A stretch of 8,710 nt of DNA from an uncultured Prevotellaceae bacterium (GTDB taxonomy: Bacteria > Bacteroidota > Bacteroidia > Bacteroidales > Bacteroidaceae), in contig CAMKMK010000092.1 of NCBI GenBank assembly GCA_946413885.1, forward strand, positions 1 through 8,710, in the 5' to 3' direction. Positions 6,733 to 8,710 of this stretch are shown in pieces. Below the pieces are notes generated by a model. It was not told the DNA's origin. It worked only from the letters and a program-made list of their open reading frames with translations, and did not search any database. The stretch's first letter is position 1. Each line of letters opens with the position of its first letter. Made by a program: the position numbers and the translations under genes.

Positions 6733-7284
6733 CTACAAGTTCTGCTGAATAAAAACATCGAGTTCCTCACCTCGTAGGCCACGAGCCAGGATGGTGCCTT
6801 CCTGATTGATGACAAAGGTGCAGGGGATGCTGTTGACTCCATACTTCTCCATCATCTGGTTCTCCCATCCATTGAGTTCGCTCCCTTGCGGCCAGGTCAT
6901 ACCTAATTCGGCGACCTTATCTGTCCACGCTTTCTCCTCTTTGTCGAAAGATATACCTAAAATCTCAAGTCCTTGAGAGTGATATTTCTGATAGATGGCC
7001 ACCAGATTGGGCATTTCGGCTACACAGGGAGGACACCAGCTTGCCCAGCAGTCCACGATGGTAAGCTTGTTCTCAGGAATAAACTGACTCAGACGAAGTT
7101 CGCCTCCACCCATCATGGGAACGGAGATGTCGAGATAATGATTTCCTTCCTCAGGAGTGAATTCAACAGACTCAGCTACCTGAGCAGGATCCTGCTCCGT
7201 CGTGTTGTTATTATCATTTGTAGTTTTGTTGCCGCATGAAATCATGGCAGTAGCGATAACGTATAAGATAAAGAACTTCTTCAT
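6733..7284 (-). CDS. TlpA-like thioredoxin-fold lipoprotein (CPPC)
   Basis: This 183-residue protein has a short signal (MKKFFILYVIATA), a lipobox MISC with cysteine 17, and a low-complexity N/T linker (about 18-35), so it should be membrane-anchored outside the cytoplasm. The thioredoxin domain occupies about 47-183, with WASWCPPC at 80-87 (redox pair C84/C87), PNLVAIYQKY helix, LEILGISFDKEEKAW at 106-120 and the cis-proline segment SIPCTFVIN (P154). This is the AhpC-TSA/TlpA/ResA class, which reduces disulfides in envelope proteins. Two extra cysteines, C79 just before the active site and C155 directly after the cis-proline, are unusual positions. The gene lies 21 nt downstream of prs on the same strand and is probably co-transcribed. 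Its TAG stop directly abuts the TAA of the convergent MG2-like gene. The exact substrate is unknown. Confidence 0.88.
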   Translation of the reverse strand: MKKFFILYVIATAMISCGNKTTNDNNNTTEQDPAQVAESVEFTPEEGNHYLDISVPMMGGGELRLSQFIPENKLTIVDCWASWCPPCVAEMPNLVAIYQKYHSQGLEILGISFDKEEKAWTDKVAELGMTWPQGSELNGWENQMMEKYGVNSIPCTFVINQEGTILARGLRGEELDVFIQQNL

Positions 7285-7305
7285 AAATATTGGATGAATT
7301 AAACA

Positions 7306-8250
7306 TTAGATTAGATACTGGCTACTGATGGACTCGTTTTGGAGAACGCGACGAATGGTCTCTGCAATCAGGTCAGCAATGCTGATTTGCTTTACTTTAG
7401 CGCAACGATTGCTGTAGGGAATGGAATCGGTGAACACAATCTCCTCGAGAGCACTTGCTTGGACCCGTTCACTGGCGGGACCGCTCATCACACAATGACT
7501 GGCAATAGCGCGAACGGTGCGTGCTCCATTTTCCTTCATCAGATCGGCTGCTTTGGTAATGGTGCCTGCTGTGTCCACAATATCGTCTACCAGAACCACA
7601 TCAGCATCAAATACATCACCGATGATCTGCATGCTATCCACCTCGTTGGCCCTCTTTCGTGTCTTGTTGCAGAGGACCATCGGGCACTTGAGGTATTTGC
7701 TGTATGCGCTGGCACGCTTTGAGCCGCCAACATCAGGAGCTGCAATCACCAAATTTTCCAAATGGAGACTTTCGATATAGGGAAGCATCACGCTGCTGGC
7801 ATAGAGATGATCCACAGGTACGTTAAAGAAGCCCTGTTCCTGATCAGCATGAAGATCCATCGTGATGAGACGTTTGATTCCTGCTACAGAAAGCATGTCG
7901 GCCACCAGTTTTGCTGCGATGCTGACACGAGGCTTGCTTTTGCGGTCCTGACGTGCCCAGCCGAAGTAGGGAATGACAGCATTTATGGTATTTGCAGATG
8001 CACGCTTGGCTGCATCAATCATCAACAGAAGCTCCATCAGATTGTCCGCATTGGGAAAAGTGCTCTGAATCAAGAATACATCTTGTCCACGAATGGACTC
8101 ATCGAAACAGACTTCAAACTCACCATCAGCAAATCGAGTGACGGACAGATTGCCAAGTTTGCAGTCAAGACTGGCGCAGATTTTCTCTGCCAGATAGCGC
8201 GTGGCTGTTCCTGAGAAAACCTTGAAAGTTGATTTGTCAACTGATTCCAT
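7306..8250 (-). CDS. prs: Ribose-phosphate pyrophosphokinase (PRPP synthetase, class I)
   Basis: This 314-residue protein is full length for the bacterial class I enzyme, which makes 5-phosphoribosyl-1-pyrophosphate from ribose 5-phosphate and ATP in the cytoplasm, feeding purine, pyrimidine, histidine, tryptophan and NAD synthesis. Recognisable segments are FADGE at 40-44, PYFGWARQDRK at 94-104 (nucleotide contacts), MDLHADQEQGFF at 131-142 with the conserved histidine 134, APDVGGSKRA at 171-180, the flexible catalytic loop NKTRKRANEV at 195-204, and the PRPP-binding loop VLVDDIVDTAGT at 219-230. The start at 8250 is preceded by a weak AAAGG-type site and gives the usual short N-terminus before FSGTATRYLAEKI. 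W98 replaces the tyrosine common in proteobacterial enzymes, a conservative change. A thioredoxin-like lipoprotein gene follows; no functional link between the two is evident. Confidence 0.96.
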   Translation of the reverse strand: MESVDKSTFKVFSGTATRYLAEKICASLDCKLGNLSVTRFADGEFEVCFDESIRGQDVFLIQSTFPNADNLMELLLMIDAAKRASANTINAVIPYFGWARQDRKSKPRVSIAAKLVADMLSVAGIKRLITMDLHADQEQGFFNVPVDHLYASSVMLPYIESLHLENLVIAAPDVGGSKRASAYSKYLKCPMVLCNKTRKRANEVDSMQIIGDVFDADVVLVDDIVDTAGTITKAADLMKENGARTVRAIASHCVMSGPASERVQASALEEIVFTDSIPYSNRCAKVKQISIADLIAETIRRVLQNESISSQYLI

Positions 8251-8280
8251 GACCTTTTTTATATTATTTTTTGAGTTAGT

Positions 8281-8306
8281 AAGGCAACCATTTCTGGTTT
8301 CGCCTT
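8281..8306 (-). promoter_or_regulatory. Hairpin with GAAA loop in the prs 5' leader
   Basis: Read on the minus strand, AAGGCGAAACCA and TGGTTGCCTT pair around a GAAA loop, giving 10 base pairs interrupted by a 2-nt GA bulge. It lies within a few bases of the predicted 5' end of the prs transcript and about 30 nt before the start codon. It may stabilise the transcript or regulate prs; no known riboswitch class is recognised. Confidence 0.45.
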
Positions 8307-8315
8307 CTTAAAGTG

Positions 8316-8323
8316 CAAAGATA
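8316..8323 (-). promoter_or_regulatory. -7 box of the prs promoter
   Basis: TATCTTTG on the minus strand matches TAnnTTTG, and is followed by CA as in the metY promoter. A clear TTG at -33 is absent at the expected distance, so the assignment rests on the -7 box alone. It would give a leader of about 60 nt. A second weak match, TACCTTTG at 8431-8424, could be an alternative upstream start. Confidence 0.5.
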
Positions 8324-8710
8324 CTACTTTATTTTCTTATTCTATGCCAGTCGAGATAAAAATTGAAACAAATTGTTCTGAAAAATGATTGTGTGTCACG
8401 ACTTCTCTTCAAAACAGTTTTATCAAAGGTAATTTATTCTTTTTTCACGCCTGATACCACTATAACATAAAAACATGTGATTGCGCCAGATTTTCGTTCA
8501 CTCCTATGATTTTGTTAATCCTTCGATGTTATGTGAATTCGTGTTTTTGTCATCTGAAAGAATTCACTTCGATTGATTCCCGTCCTTTCTGCATTTTTCG
8601 TAGTTTTTACTTCATCGAGCCTCTCGCCTCTCAGCGAAGATTTTTATGAACTCAAAGTAAGCGTATCCGCTGTGACGCCTTGCGTGCTAGAGTGCTTTCC
8701 ATTTGTCTGG
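8324..8710. other. 387-bp stretch with no supported gene
   Basis: No open frame longer than a few tens of codons with coding character is seen on either strand, and no tRNA, CRISPR or insertion-sequence feature is recognisable. Small structure is present: inverted GTGAATTC (8533-8540) and GAATTCAC (8560-8567), direct repeats CTTCGAT (8521-8527, 8567-8573), and tandem GCCTCTC (8619-8625, 8626-8632). It may be promoter-distal leader or intergenic space of the next gene beyond the window. Confidence 0.5.

Noticed and set aside
8610..8648. Possible rho-independent terminator (CTTC/GAAG, GAG/CTC stem then T run)
   Set aside because: The stem has a 3x3 internal loop and only seven pairs, and no gene ends just upstream on the plus strand.
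8645..8710. Possible C-terminal end of a minus-strand gene entering from the right edge
   Set aside because: One frame stays open for about 21 codons before TAA, but that is too short to show coding character.

Overview
The window looks like chromosomal DNA from a Bacteroidota bacterium, most likely order Bacteroidales and plausibly a Prevotella/Segatella-type lineage. The evidence is Bacteroidota-style promoters (TAnnTTTG at -7, with TTG about 20 bp upstream at two of the three sites), weak or absent Shine-Dalgarno sequences, and a TonB-dependent receptor plus DUF4249 lipoprotein pair, an arrangement typical of this phylum. The genus is inference, and no RNA gene or mobile-element protein is visible to refine it.

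Layout from left to right. (1) 1-443, minus: the N-terminal third of an O-acetylhomoserine sulfhydrylase (metY-like), cut by the window edge, with a good promoter and a dyad overlapping it. (2) 444-1023: a 580-bp divergent intergenic region rich in repeats. It holds a 244-bp structure with 40-nt imperfect inverted arms made of 8-bp iterated TGACA-type units, a perfect 17-bp A/T palindrome inside it, and four CAACGTGTTG cores spaced exactly 22 bp apart just upstream of a TTG/TAACTTTG promoter. (3) 1024-6732, plus: a tight three-gene operon encoding a TonB-dependent outer-membrane receptor with an extra N-terminal domain, a DUF4249 surface-type lipoprotein, and an exported protein with a macroglobulin MG2-like domain and a plug-like segment. 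Gaps between genes are 14 and 19 nt. (4) 6733-8250, minus: ribose-phosphate pyrophosphokinase (prs) followed 21 nt downstream by a TlpA/thioredoxin-fold lipoprotein with a CPPC site. This unit converges with the receptor operon, and the two stop codons abut with no base between them. (5) 8251-8710: the prs leader, with a GAAA-capped hairpin and a -7 box, then about 390 nt with no gene I can support.

The receptor operon is the accessory centre of the window. The receptor and the DUF4249 lipoprotein would form an outer-membrane uptake complex powered by TonB, and the MG2/plug-like protein is a probable envelope partner. The substrate cannot be read from the sequence. metY and prs are core metabolism (methionine synthesis and PRPP supply). 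The most unusual material is the repeat architecture upstream of the receptor operon, which suggests either dedicated multi-site regulation or a small non-coding repeat element placed beside the promoter.
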